From NCBI RefSeq assembly GCF_040183065.1, contig NC_091120.1:18021208-18085207 (forward strand): a stretch of 64,000 nt of DNA. Reading direction: 5' to 3'. Shown here one piece after another: positions 12,460-23,423 of the stretch (its first letter is position 1; the number at the start of each line of letters is the position of its first letter). This stretch comes from Periplaneta americana (Eukaryota > Arthropoda > Insecta > Blattodea > Blattidae). Under the pieces are notes generated by a model. That model saw only the letters and a list, made by a program, of their open reading frames with translations. It did not search any database and was not told where the DNA came from. The translations under genes were made by a program, and so were the position numbers.

Positions 12460-12838
12460 GTATGGAATAAAGTAAATGAAATGAGAAACAAAAATAAGAT
12501 AAAGGATACAGAAAAACATTATTATATACTGCGATTTGAATGCATGTATTTTTTATATTATTCCGATTAAAATATATTATTATAATTTAATGTAGTGTTA
12601 CAATTAATTTGATCGTTTCTGTTGTTTGTAATTGGAAAGCGTATATCAAATTTTTCGAAATGCCTCTATAAAATACCATAAAGACCATTATATTCTAGAA
12701 ATCGGCAGATTTTTCTCTAATTTCTTCTTTGAATTGCATACCAATGTGAATGTACTGAATATTCAACATTTGTGAATTCAGATAATATGGAGATTATTAT
12801 AGTTTAAAATAATAATCTTGTTACTCGAATCGGTATGA
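12460..12838. other. Non-coding, AT-rich
   Basis: Nothing recognisable apart from very AT-rich sequence. Confidence 0.4.
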
Positions 12839-13502
12839 TAATAGTACATTATGCAACGAGCCTATAATGGTAGTAATTAAGACGCGAGTATGTTTTTGAA
12901 ACGAGCCCAAGCGAGTTTCATAATTTTCATACGAGCGTCTTAATTACCATTATAGGCAAGTTTCATACGACTTTCTATGCGCGATCATATTTCTAACTTG
13001 AAATTATTCATAAGTATTCATGTTATTCTTATCTGACTGGGGAGTGGAACTGACCTTGTGCAATATCTCGTAAATTGTAAGATGTGCGCAGACGCGAAAG
13101 TATTGATTTTTTCCGAGAAACCAATATCATTGACCTCGATATAATCTAGAGAGTAAAATAAACTTTAATCTTGATATAACCTTGAAATTGATTTAGACAA
13201 TGAAAAACGAGATGACAAATTGAATTTATTTGAATATTATTTACAATTAACGCTAATTATTATAGTAACAGAACATAACCTTCTGCGACAGTATTGGATT
13301 TCTAGCCTCCGTGACGTTTCGCTAGTTGTCTTTCGATTGCATATCCGAGAATAATCGATACTTGCGCTTTCATATTACTACAATGGTGTTTTCTGATTGG
13401 TGGAGCACCTGAACTTTAATGAATAGGTGTACTTTAATGAGGTCCATTAAAGGGCTGCTACCAGATGTATAATTACTACATTTCGGCATAGTCGAGCATA
13501 AA
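12839..13502. repeat. Dispersed repeat family K, copy 1
   Basis: This matches 34569-35230 in direct orientation over about 660 bases with few changes. Shared stretches run from TAATAGTACATTATGC to GTCGAGCATAAA. Near its left end an inverted repeat pairs CTATAATGGT..TAATTAAGACGC with GCGTCTTAATTACCATTATAGG. There is no conserved reading frame. It is an old mobile element of unclear class. Confidence 0.8.
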
Positions 13503-14613
13503 TAAAATAAGTGATTTATAAAAATATTTCTGGTACTATGCTGGTACTAATTTTAATTGGATTAGCTTAATATTTTCTTCATTGCATAATGAATGGATAT
13601 TATGTAGTCAAAAATTATTTAGCAAAATGAAGTAAGTTAAGAGAAGATGTGAAGGTTACTAAGGAAACGAAGAAGAGCTACTCGCAGTTTACTGTTAACA
13701 GACTATTTTCTGGTTGCCTGAGGTGAAAATGTAGCATGGATCCCTAGTAATGTAGCACACGCAAACTCAGATAAAGGCTCAAAGTATCGCACGCGATAAC
13801 TGAGTCATGAGTCCACGAAAGCCAAGATAATCTCTTCCCAAATATTTCCTATTTGAACCTGCTCTCTTATGATAAAATCACCTTTCCTCTTATATTAAAT
13901 CCATTATTTCATGTAAATTTCCATCGAAGTCGAACAGATTAGAAATCATCCGAACATAAATATGGAAGAGAAGACGAATTACAATGTTCAGTAACAAGTG
14001 TAGTGTATTACAACACAGAAATAAACACTTAAAAAAGTTTGTTGATATTTCAGAATTAAACGTGACACACTAAAAGACTGTGAACTCACAATGACAATGT
14101 TTTCAGTCTTAAAGTAACTTCAATACAATATACACCATCTGCAGTATCACAACATATCATTTCAGATTTTTAAGCTAAGATACGTACACTACATTTGAAT
14201 GAGATATGCATTTTATTTAAAAATTTATTATCCATTTTAGTTCAACATTAAAAAATTGGCACAGAACCAGCGAATTCAATTGAGCTATTTTTTTTATTCG
14301 GCAAATTTTTATTTTATTAAACTACATGCATAGATCTCACTGCAATATTTACAAAATCAGATTTTTCAATATGTTCTATAAAGGGAAAGCGAGTGACTAG
14401 AATGAGGTCTTACACTCAGATCCACACAGGCGTATTTACACTGCAAGCGTGGTCACTGCCTTTGAAATAACAGCACGTGGTTTGCAATGAAAACTGGCCT
14501 ACAGACTTACTTTAAGTCTCAGAATCAGGGAGGCTCAATATGCAATGAGAGTCATATATATCTAGTACTATAAAGGATGACGTCAGATATGTTAGAAATA
14601 TCGTGCAATATCC
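13503..14613. other. Non-coding, unclassified
   Basis: No reading frame over 60 codons and no repeat boundary that I can support. Confidence 0.45.
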
Positions 14614-14691
14614 TTACAAACCAGGGTTGCCAGATGATTCCAGACCAATGTCGCCAACTATACAGCTACAAGGGCCAGAAAGTAGCCAATT

Positions 14692-15031
14692 ATCTGTGAA
14701 GTTTTTTTTTTTTTTTCGTTGTTGGTAACTCTATAGAATCTACTAGATGCTTTATGGTTTTGCTAACAGATGGAGTTACTTGTCAACAATGTGACGCTGA
14801 AACGTGTGTTCAGGTTACTGCCCAGCGACAGTCCTGATGTATTTTTATATTTGTGATGATTGGTTAATTAATATTAACCCGGCACACTCACAATCACACT
14901 CACATTCATTCAAAATTTCCAGACTCTAGACACCCAGGGAATTCTTCTTCTTCAAGAAAAATTCACCGAGCGCCGAGCCCGGGAATCGAACCCGGGACCT
15001 CCTGATCTGGAAGCCAGCAATCTGTGAAGTT
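14692..15031 (-). mobile_element. SINE family 4 with perfect target-site duplication
   Basis: ATCTGTGAAGTT is found at 14692-14703 and 15020-15031. The insert (14704-15019) starts on the plus strand with a run of about 13 T, the A-tail of a minus-strand element. It ends with a tRNA-like head in which CCGGGAATCGAACCCGGGAC is a near-perfect T-arm and B box. It lies inside the hAT-type element and is therefore younger than it. Confidence 0.88.
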
Positions 15032-15976
15032 GATAGTGAAAGGAGTAATAAACTTAAAAAACCTACAGTGTACAACCATTCATATTCATTAATAAATTTG
15101 TAATAATTTTATTGTTAATATTATTTAATACAAAAATTCAGGATCATTAAGTGGCATTATTAAGCTATGATACTTGCATTTTGTTGTTTGTCCAACCTGT
15201 ATTCTGTTGTTTACAGGTATTACATACTCTACAAATTGCTTCATTCGAATTTTTTTAAAAATCTGTAGCTTCTTGAAGCCAGCCTGAAAATATTAATTTT
15301 CTGCATTAAGTGTGTCTATAGTTTAATGGTGCATTTTTAAAAATGGTAGTGATTTTGAATTTTGACTAAATACCGGTACCGAATTTTGAGGCTTGAATAT
15401 ATATAATATTAATTAAACTACAATTATCTTTAGCCCAGGGCCGCTTCTCCCACTCCTTATTGTACTTTCTGCACCTCTCATATTTCGGCATCTCCTACCT
15501 AAACGTTATCACAGTTAAAGAAAGCAACCAAGTGAAAGAATCAGCTAATAGGCCCGCTAAATCGCTGAATTATTATAAATTAACGGCTTACTGTTCAACA
15601 TCGTTTCTATTAATTATCGAAGTTTAGAAATAGAGCAAAGAAATGGATTACATGTATTTTAAACTACAAGTTTAATTGATAATAAAATCCACTTATTTAA
15701 TCCATTAATGTAATATATTTATAAGCATTACTTCCATTTAATTATGTTATTAAAGACATCGTTGTAAATCACGGATCCCCGTGTCATTGCCTGGGGAAGT
15801 TTTCTATGCAACCTTGAACGTTAGTCTGCCATATTTTGAAAATTAAGGGGAATACAATAATTGACAAATACTTACGTTCTGAAGAATATTACGTACAAGG
15901 GATCACAGTCAGTCTTGTGAAAAAAAAGTTTTAATTAAATTATTTTTATAATTTCAACATTGAAGATACCTAAATT

Positions 15977-16192
15977 TTTTTATGGTTTATTTAACGACGC
16001 TCGCAACTGCAGAGGTTATATCAGCGTCACCAGATGTGCCGGAATTTTGTCCCACAGGAGTTATTCAATAAATCTACTGACATGAGCCTGTCGCATTTAA
16101 GCACACTTAAATGCCATAGACCTGGCCCGGGATCGAACCCGCAACCTTGGGCATAGAAGACCAGCGCTATACCAAATCGCCAACCAGGTCGA
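15977..16192 (-). mobile_element. SINE family 3, copy 2
   Basis: Same family as 12270-12447: TTTATTTAACGACGCTCGCA at one end and GGGATCGAACCCGCAACC (B box on the minus strand) near the other. I found no clear target duplication. It sits near the right end of the hAT-type element. Confidence 0.8.
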
Positions 16193-16430
16193 CAAGACGC
16201 CGGAAAAGTAGCCAGGTCGCCAAGTGGAAAGTTTCGTTGCCACGAGGAACATAAAAGACGCCAGAATGACAAGTAGCCACATCTGGCAACTCTGTTACAA
16301 AGCATCTTATTAAGAAACACAACTGTAATTGGTTTATTTTAAGGTCGTTCTGAAACGTTATTGGCCAATATCGCAAATTGAAGTTGAATAGCCAATATAA
16401 GATCTCGTTTGAAATCAAAATCGAAGATTT

Positions 16431-16672
16431 CGCGAGAAAAACGATGAATGTCACATTTCTGTTAAGGATTAGATAATGATCTAATTGAGTCTATAACTGC
16501 AAGATGTAGTGCTGTTTCTATAGAAAATAAAGGAAAGGATTACTGTATTCGTGGTGATAATTCTCCTTTTTACCATTTTTCATAAGAACAACATTAAATT
16601 TCGTAGTGATCCTTTGAATTAGATAATGACATCAACCTTAACAAAACTGTGACATTCATCGTTTTTCCTGCG
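16431..16672. repeat. Inverted repeat, 25-base arms, 242 bp span
   Basis: Arms centred on GAAAAACGATGAATGTCACA and TGTGACATTCATCGTTTTTC lie at 16431-16455 and 16648-16672. Weaker mirror similarity extends about 30 bases outward on both sides. This suggests the core of a small TIR or fold-back element, but I could not fix outer ends or a target duplication. Confidence 0.5.
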
Positions 16673-18044
16673 AACTCTTCAAATTCTTACATGCAAACCA
16701 ATCATTACGAAATTATAAAAAAACTTAAGACAGAATTAATTATCTTAACATCTGAAGAATTCTGTAAATATATTGTTGAATGGCTTATCACTCTACACTT
16801 ACAGTACAGATTTTATCCTCTTGGCTCGAGACAAACTGGGACGGATTGAACAAGATATGTTTGAAAAGTAGACGATAATACAACATGGAGCTGTGAGTGT
16901 GTTGCTGTATTTTAATGCGAGAGGGATAAACATGACCCTTTATTTGATTTAGAAAAAGCTTTTGTTGAACGATTTAGATAATCAGATAGATTGAATGAAA
17001 ACAGAAAGGGATAATTCAAAATGTCCGTAAGTAGGTGTCAAAATAAACGCAGCTCATAATGTTTGCACAAACAACGAAATACAAGAGACCAGACTTTGGT
17101 GACGGTTGGAGTTAGTGACTGTTTCAACAGCGTGCATAGCTTCACCTGCAGCGTTTTGTCCCTGGAACTGTTCTTGTCTACTGACATAATGATAATAGTC
17201 CAGTCTGCAATCCACTGGATTAAATTTATTTATACCAAGACCAATAAAAGAATTACTCTCACATCTCCTCGAAAATTGAAAAGAGAAAGTTTCAGAACTT
17301 AACTCTTCTATGTTGTTTTGTTCACGTTACTATAGCAACGTCGAACTGTTCTCGCATTTCTATGTGGCATGTTTTTCAGTCACCTCAATTAAAGCTAATT
17401 AAGCAAGTCTGTGTTCGCACATACTTTACTCTTTGGGGATCTTTATGTTTTACGTTTCATTTTAAATATAATATTTACACATTATTTATTTTACGTGTGT
17501 AATTCTGTCTTGGGTAATAAGAGATTAAAATGCCCGAGTGCCGTCACTGAGTAGACAGAAACGTAACAAACACATACTCCTGTCAGCTCCAAATTATAAA
17601 ATGATTTAATTATTTCGTCTGAACATGAATTTGTTTCATTCTAATTCATAAAAGAATATATTTGGAACTTCAGACAAAAGAAATATAAAAGCGAATGTAT
17701 TCTAAAATAAATCTGTGGTGTTTGGGTAAAGGGAGATAAGTCATAAAAATGAGTTCGGAGATAAATGAAAATTAAACTTGGAACCCTTATTACAAATACA
17801 TTTCTACAAAAATAAAATACATCAACTGCTTGTATTCTTTGATTTTTGCACACCCACTTGTATAATTTAACTTGTGTGTTCATCTGGGGAACAAAATTCC
17901 ACCTGGACAAAAAAATGACTTATACCCCTTTACCCGAACACCACAGAAATATACTCATCAAGACAAGACATGCATAGGTGATCAGTAAGTTACAAGTCAT
18001 AGTAGCAACCTATATTTTTAATGAGGCGCCTTAAGGTATCACCG
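16673..18044. other. Non-coding, unclassified
   Basis: Several frames of 60-90 codons occur on both strands (16649-16849, 17063-17302, 17641-17910) without domain patterns. No repeat ends seen. Confidence 0.4.
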
Positions 18045-18460
18045 CTAGATGGGAGTATTATCCAGATGTCAAGGTGATCAATGTGCACACAAGCGGCACA
18101 AGAGAAACAGAGAAGCAACAATTGCAAGTTGGCGGAAATCTGCACGACTGTACCGTTGTCCGGCAGCTCTCCTTCGTGGCTTTTTTTTCCAGGAAAATGA
18201 CCTGGCAGCAAAGAATATTCTTAAAGAAATGCTGTTAGTGTATGCTGAGCATTTCTCCTCCTGTCAAGCTGTCTACAATTGGGTGCAGAAGTTCTCTGAA
18301 AGGTGAACAAGTATCGAATATAGAATCGGTCGGCCAGTAGAGATTGTCACGGAGGAAAATGTGCAATAGACAGGCGCGATGAAGGGGAAGATATGCTAGG
18401 CTGGATGGTCAAAGGTGACGAGTTTTGGGTGCATTACTAGCAGCCCGATAAAAAACGTGC
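18045..18460 (+). pseudogene. Mariner-like transposase relic, N-terminal part
   Basis: The frame at about 18180-18306 reads NDLAAKNILKEMLLVYAEHF then AVYNWVQKFSER. A short shifted stretch with IGRPVEIVTEENVQ follows, then KGDEFWVHY near 18410-18440. This is the order of a mariner transposase: helix-turn-helix, GRP linker, first catalytic aspartate. A deletion joins the linker to the aspartate motif. It is a different lineage from the element at 9317-10624, with a stop after FSER and several shifts, hence older. It ends against the TIR element at 18580. Confidence 0.65.
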
Positions 18461-18579
18461 ATCATTGCTCCGATCAATTTACCAATGGTACACTCGTGCA
18501 GATGTGCCGTCAAGTTGCAAATGCTGCTTCTTTGTTTCGCTTGTGAGCACATCGATAATACTGCCATATACCAGTGATA

Positions 18580-19326
18580 CCAGCGAATAGGAATTATAAA
18601 GAATGGACACAGCGAATTTTCCTGTGTTTTGTTTCTCTGTACACCAGCGTTTAGTTCCACTTTCAAGCGCTAGAGGTTAGTGTAATCGAGCACACGCTAA
18701 GATAATAATTGAGTATAGAGTTGAGACACAGGATCCAAACATCGCCTATCTTATTGCATAATCCAGTAACGCTTTGTTTCAAATAAATTCAAGTTAACAG
18801 CTTTTTCTTATTTCTCAGTGACAAACTAGTTGTAATAATATTTTTTTATATTTTACACATAATAAATTATATTATAAAATGATATAATAAATTATAAAAT
18901 TTTGTATCAAATTCGTTTAATATTTGTATACAATATAATATAGGTATATGGTTTTACTTCTCATAGGAGTTTTGTTTTTCCATTTTCAGCGCTATCAACT
19001 CATTACATATTTTAATTGTTGTTGGGGTCAACGTCTCAACTCTCATTATAAAGGAACTCTAGAGTCTAGATATTGCAGTTAATGACGGATTTATTATTTC
19101 ATCGGTGCAATTTATTTTATTTGAGTACATAATGTACCTAGATATATTAATTGTATGTGTTATATTTCCGCTGTGTCGACAGCTAGCTGGTGTGATGTCA
19201 GCGCCAACTCTAGGGAGAAAGCAGAATCTCACGCTCAAACTGGTTTGAAGGTAATTGAAATCAATCCTGCTACATTAAAGGTACCGACGCGAAGTGTTCA
19301 TACTGTATAATTATCTATACTTTGGT
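18580..19326 (+). mobile_element. TIR element family G, copy 1
   Basis: This is about 85-95 percent identical by eye to 20854-21566 and lies in the same orientation. The left end is CCAGCGAATAGGAATTATAA. The right end, which in copy 2 is a clean inverted repeat, has decayed here (GTGTTCATACTGTATAATTA). No coding capacity. It lies roughly 350 bases downstream of the receptor stop codon in the direction of transcription. It contains the nearest AATAAA hexamers on the minus strand, for example around 19090 and 19108. Confidence 0.85.
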
Positions 19327-19674
19327 AATGCCTTCAGGCGCTCCATTCAAAAATGTAGATCGCATCTTCAGTTTGAAATCAGTTTGTATATTTCAAACAG
19401 AAGATTGCTGCGTTCTACCCTCTATATGTGCAAGTGCTCTGTCAAACTTGGACTTCAAGGTTTCTAAAGATTTCCTACTTCTAGACGTCATCCCCAGTAC
19501 AAAGACTAGATGTACAAAACTCTCCTCATTGGTACTGAAGGTGCTTTTTGTCAACACCGCTAATAGCTGTCACAGCCAATCTTCTGGCGATCCCACTATA
19601 GTATCTGGAAATGAAAAATATTCTCTTTCATACCAGCCAGAACTTTTAACTGCCACCCTGATTCTGATTGCACT
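19327..19674 (-). other. Putative start of receptor 3' untranslated region
   Basis: This follows the receptor stop codon on the minus strand. It holds no AATAAA or ATTAAA on that strand, so a transcript ending with a standard signal would have to run into the flanking TIR element. A small hairpin, GTTTGAAAT paired with ATTTCAAAC, is at 19371-19398. The 120-codon plus-strand frame here has no recognisable pattern. Confidence 0.4.
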
Positions 19675-20476
19675 CTACACGTAGCTTTCAGGTCCTGGCC
19701 TCATTTCGATACAATTAACCACGTCGTCACGGATACAGGACCCGTTCCTCTTGAGGATTGACGATCTGATCATGACGCTCCTCCTGAAGGAATTTCTGTG
19801 CCGCCGCTCCGACTTAGGGGAGGCTGTCGGTGTTGAATCAGTAGAGTACCTCGATGCACTCCGCCACGAGAAGTCCGGGCTGCTCCTCTGGGTCATCGCA
19901 AAGCTGTTGCACCTCCTTGTGCTGGAGTACACCGATGTCGAAGTAGTGCCTCTCCTGAGTAGGACCACATCCTTGCGTCTCAGACCGCACAGACGCATGA
20001 AACCGTCCCTGAACTTGGAGGACATGAGGTTGTAGAGGATCGGGTTGATGGCCGAGTTGAGGTATAGCATAGTCCTGCAGAAGTAAAGGATGTTGTAGTA
20101 ACCCTCGACGCCCAGGCGTCGGACCTGTTCTTCTGGCACTAGAATGAACCAGAGCGTGAACACTCTGAAGGGAATGAGGCAGATGAAGAAGGAGAGAACG
20201 ACTGTGCCTAGCATGAGCACCACTTGCTTCCTGGCGCGAGTGTTGGTGCTTTCCAAGTCTTTGACGGCTGAGGTGCCTGGATCTGCCATGAGGTGACGAG
20301 CCATCACCGCGTACAACACGATTAGCACACACAGCGGGAGTAGGAAGAACACCGAGATGATCATGACGAAGAAGCAGGTGGACCAGAAAGTGTTGGCCTC
20401 CGTGAGGCACGCAGGCACGAGGGAGCCGTCGAAGTACTCCCTGGACTCGTCGTACTGTGCGATGAGCAGCATCGGG
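19675..20476 (-). CDS. Last coding exon of a neuropeptide GPCR, probably the ecdysis-triggering hormone receptor
   Basis: This exon encodes the second half of a class A receptor of the plasma membrane. Counting codons from 20511, an extracellular loop with GSLVPACLTEANTFW carries the conserved disulfide cysteine. TM5 is about residues 44-68, loop 3 about 69-95, TM6 about 97-125 with FFICLIPFR, and TM7 about 138-163 with LNSAINPILYNLMSSKFRDG (NPxxY motif). A Ser/Arg-rich tail of some 110 residues ends at TAG 19675-19677. EGYYNILYFCRTMLYLNSA and the tail junction fit insect ecdysis-triggering hormone receptors as I recall them; pyrokinin, Capa or TRH-like receptors are alternatives. Open frame continues upstream past 20511 but looks intronic. 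A likely acceptor is AG at 20477-20478, with a CTAAC branch-like site at 20491-20495. TM1-TM4 exons are not in the window upstream. Confidence 0.85.
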
Positions 20477-20853
20477 CTGAAGGTCCGCGCGTTAGAGTCG
20501 AAAATGTTCACAGTTATTTTGTTTTGCGTGTTTAGCAGCGAGTAATTTTTATGGAGTGAATGTTGCCATGGTGATGCGTGTCGTTACGATGAGATGCGTC
20601 CATGCAGGGCAGCGTCATGTGTGGTGAGGTGCCGGCCAGCGGGTGTGGCGAGGTGCGGAGTGAGGCCCACCCGGAAAAAGAATAAAAAAATACCAGGTAT
20701 TACAGTGAGCTCCAGCATTAACATTCAAACAGCAATTTTTAGTAACTAACTTTAGTCGGGGTAAATATTTAAAGTTACTGGTTATTGCGAAGAAGAATTT
20801 GAGGTTTTCAATCATATGTTGATATATTTTATTATTTAAAATTCAAGGGGATA
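20477..20853 (-). other. Intron upstream of the receptor exon
   Basis: This joins the predicted splice acceptor to the second flanking TIR element. The first part is still GC-rich. No TM4 or earlier receptor sequence is visible. Confidence 0.5.
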
Positions 20854-21566
20854 CCAGCGAATAGGGATTATAAAGAATGGACACTGAGCGAATTTTCCTG
20901 TGTTTTGTTTCTCTGTGCGCCAGCGGTTAGTTCCACTTTCAAGCGCTAGAGGTTAGTGTAATCGAGCATACGCTAAGATAATAATTCAGAATAGAGTTGA
21001 GACACAAGATCCAAACATCGCCTACCTTATTGCATAATCCAGTAACGCTTTGCTTCAAATAAATTCAAGTTAACAGCTTTTCCTTATTTCTCATTGACAA
21101 ACTAGTTGTAATAATAATATTTCATATTTCAGATATAATACATTATAAAATTAAGTATCGAATATTTGTATAATAATATTATGTAGGTATATGGTTTTAC
21201 TTCTCGTAAGAGTTTTGTTTTTCTATTTTCAGCGCTATCAAATATTACATATTTTGATTGTTGTTGAGGTCAACGTCTCAACTCTCATTATAAAGGAACT
21301 CTAGAGTCTAGACATTACAGTTAATGAAGGATTTATTATTTTATGGATCCAATTTATTTTATTTGAGTACATAATGTACCTAGATGTATTAATTATATGT
21401 GTTATATTTCCGCTGTGTCGACTGCTAGCTGGTGTGATGTCAGCGCCAACTCTAGGGAGAAAGCAGAATCTCACGCTTTAGCTGGCTTGAAGGTCATTGA
21501 AATCAGTCCGGCTACATCAAAGGTACCGACGCGAAGTGTCCATTCATTATAATCCCTATTCGCTGG
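20854..21566 (+). mobile_element. TIR element family G, copy 2 (intact ends), 713 bp
   Basis: The terminal inverted repeats are 31 bases with one mismatch; they begin CCAGCGAATAGGGATTATAA and include GAATGGACAC on both sides. The interior is non-coding and shared with 18580-19326. I could not find an unambiguous target-site duplication; GATA precedes the left end in both copies. The superfamily is therefore undetermined. It lies directly upstream of the receptor exon in the presumed intron. Confidence 0.88.
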
Positions 21567-22017
21567 GAATACTATGGTGATATAATGGTGAAAATTAAGA
21601 AAATCTATTTAAAAATTTTTATAGAGGCTCTCTATTTAGACCGAGCTCAAAAAGCTAATTAATTTATGTTCCCATGACTATTTCCAAGCTTTTGAGCTAA
21701 TATGAATTAAAATTGTGAAAAATGTGACGCAAGGAGCCTTTTTAGTGACGTCAATATAAAATACAAATTTAAAAATATCATTTCAAAACTATTAGCTTTA
21801 ATGGCACCAAATTTTGTACAGATGATAGTATTGTAGGTATGTTTATGTAATTTAAAATCCATAAATTTTGGATGAAAATTGTAAAAGTTTTAAAACTCAC
21901 AGGAGTGTCCCCTTAAAAAGGAGTGGCAGGTTTTATTACCGGAATAGTCAAATGTTCTCGTAAACAGAGTATTTAATTAAAAGCGTAAATTTTTTTTTAG
22001 ACTGTCATTAAATTACA
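21567..22017. other. Non-coding, AT-rich
   Basis: No feature supported. Confidence 0.4.
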
Positions 22018-22412
22018 TCGTATCAGCTACTAGGTTATTTAGCGTCGATTACATTCGTGATAGCAAGATGAAAATTTTAAATTATAAGTTTATTTAATGA
22101 CGCTCGCAACTGCTGACGTTATATCAACGTCGCTGGTGCGTCGGAATTTTGTCCCGCTGGAGTTCTTTTACATGCCAGCAAATCTACTGACATGAGCCTG
22201 TCATCGACCTGGGCCGGGATCGAACCCGCAACCTCGAGATGATATTTGGCGAAATTAGACGGAGGATTCGTCATAGATTATCTGACATTCGCCTTACAGT
22301 TGGAGAAAACCTCGGAAAAACTCCAACCAGGTAATCAGCCCAAACGGGAATCGAACCCATGCCCCAGCAATTGGCATGCAAGCGTCTCAACCGACGCTCT
22401 ACGCCGGTGGCT
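22018..22412 (-). mobile_element. SINE family 2, copy 1, split by another SINE
   Basis: The tail part (GGTTATTTAGCGTCGAT, 22034-22050) and the body plus tRNA-like head (22234-22412) are separated by a family 3 SINE. The body contains CGCCTTACAGTTGGAGAAAA and ends in GCTCTACGCCGGTGGC. The plus-strand copy at 35380-36136 shows the same parts in order. Confidence 0.8.
22076..22233 (-). mobile_element. SINE family 3, copy 3, inside SINE family 2
   Basis: TTTATTTAATGACGCTCGCA on the left and GGGATCGAACCCGCAACC on the right match the other family 3 copies. The host SINE continues on both sides. AGATGA flanks the insert (left GCAAGATGA, right CGAGATGA), a probable short or eroded target duplication. 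Confidence 0.75.
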
Positions 22413-22559
22413 TTACAAAAATTAAACAGAGAATAGGGAATGCTTTACAGAACATTTTGAGACAGGGAAGTTCGAGTCTGCAAAGCAATATTGAGATAAT
22501 ATGGACTCAACATGACTATCGCTATTGTGTACTGTTTTCCATATTACCTATTTACAAAT

Positions 22560-22793
22560 CGTTACCTCAGAACAACAATGGGATATCTTGCAAAAATCAT
22601 ATTTTAAATAATGAGGATAAAAATTACTATTGAACATGGAGTGCAATGTGTAAACAAACTTTTGATTTAATATGAAGCTAAAACAACAAGAATCTTTGTT
22701 TACACATTGAACTCGATGTTCAATATCAATTTTTATCCTCATTATTTAAAATATGATTTTTGCAAGATATCCCATTGTTCTTCTGAGGTAACG
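22560..22793. repeat. Long near-perfect palindrome, 99-base arms
   Basis: The sequence at 22560-22658 is repeated in inverted orientation at 22695-22793 with only a few mismatches. The spacer is 36 bases. Both arms contain GGGATATCTTGCAAAAATCA and ATAATGAGGATAAAAATT in opposite directions. Transcribed, it would fold into a long hairpin. A degraded LINE 3' end begins two bases beyond the right arm. Confidence 0.9.
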
Positions 22794-22795
22794 AA

Positions 22796-23330
22796 ATGGC
22801 TTTTAGAGAACCCGGAGATTCATTGCCACCCACACACAAGCCCGCTATCGGTCCCTATCCTGAGCAAGTTTAATCCAGTCCCTATCATCATACCCCACCT
22901 CGCTCAAATCCATTTCAATATATTACCTACTCATCTACGTATCGGGTCCACACCTGTGGAGTAACGGTCAGCGCGTCTGGCCACGAAACCAGGTGGCCCG
23001 GGTTCGAATCCCGGTCGGGACAAGTTACCTGGTTGGGGTTTTTTCCGGAGTTTTCCCTCAACCCAATACGAGCAAATTCTGGGTAACTTTCGGTGCTGGA
23101 CAGCGGACTCATTTCACTGGCATTATCACCTTCATATCATTCAGACGCTAAATAACCTAGATGTTGATACAGCGTCGTAAAATAACCCAATAATAATAAG
23201 AATCTACGTATCGGCCTCCTCAAAGGTCTTTTTCCTCTCAGGTCTCTCAACTAACACTCTATACGCATTTCTGGATTCACCCATACGTACGTTTTCCATA
23301 TTATTTGCATTTATTTATAATTATCATTTA
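22796..23330 (-). mobile_element. RTE-like LINE 3' fragment, split by a SINE
   Basis: On the minus strand this matches the last part of the LINE copies at 29413-30191 and 48734-49577, the region encoding a GRPRRRW-type tail and an AQDRDxWRAYV-like end. The left edge at about 22796 is the LINE 3' end. The SINE at 22946-23201 interrupts it, and LINE sequence resumes at 23202. Confidence 0.8.
22933..23214 (+). mobile_element. SINE family 1, copy 2, inserted in a LINE
   Basis: ATCTACGTATCGG occurs at 22933-22945 and 23202-23214, exactly where LINE sequence stops and resumes. The SINE (22946-23201) starts TCCACACCTGTGGAGTAACG, has the B box GGGTTCGAATCCC, and ends in an AATAATAA-type tail. It is young, with little divergence from copy 4. 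Confidence 0.95.
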
Positions 23331-23423
23331 CATTCTTATGTGGGCAGATATAAACAAGTTATTTTTTTTCTTAATAACTTCAAAACAAGTGCTTATAAAA
23401 ATGTTGGCCACTCGAGAGCAATT

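Larger units (their letters stand above)
14622..16294. mobile_element. hAT-type element, 1.67 kb, carrying two SINEs
   Basis: The left end CAGGGTTGCCAGATG (14622-14636) matches the complement of CATCTGGCAACTCTG (16280-16294) at 14 of 15 bases. The flanks are TTACAAAC (14614-14621) and TTACAAAG (16295-16302), an 8-base duplication with one change. SINEs at 14704-15019 and 15977-16192 account for about 530 bases. The remainder has no transposase that I can read. Confidence 0.7.

Noticed and set aside
19322-19684. 120-codon plus-strand frame opposite the receptor 3' region
   Set aside because: No recognisable domain, antisense to the presumed 3' untranslated region, and no homologue pattern seen by eye.
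19751-20410. Other frames overlapping the receptor exon (94, 190 and 62 codons)
   Set aside because: They are shadows caused by the exon's GC-rich codons; only the 19675-20511 frame shows transmembrane segments and NPxxY.
20511-20511. Start codon of the receptor at 20511 (GTG)
   Set aside because: The codon is GTG, the frame stays open upstream, and TM1-TM4 are missing. This is an internal exon edge, not a translation start.
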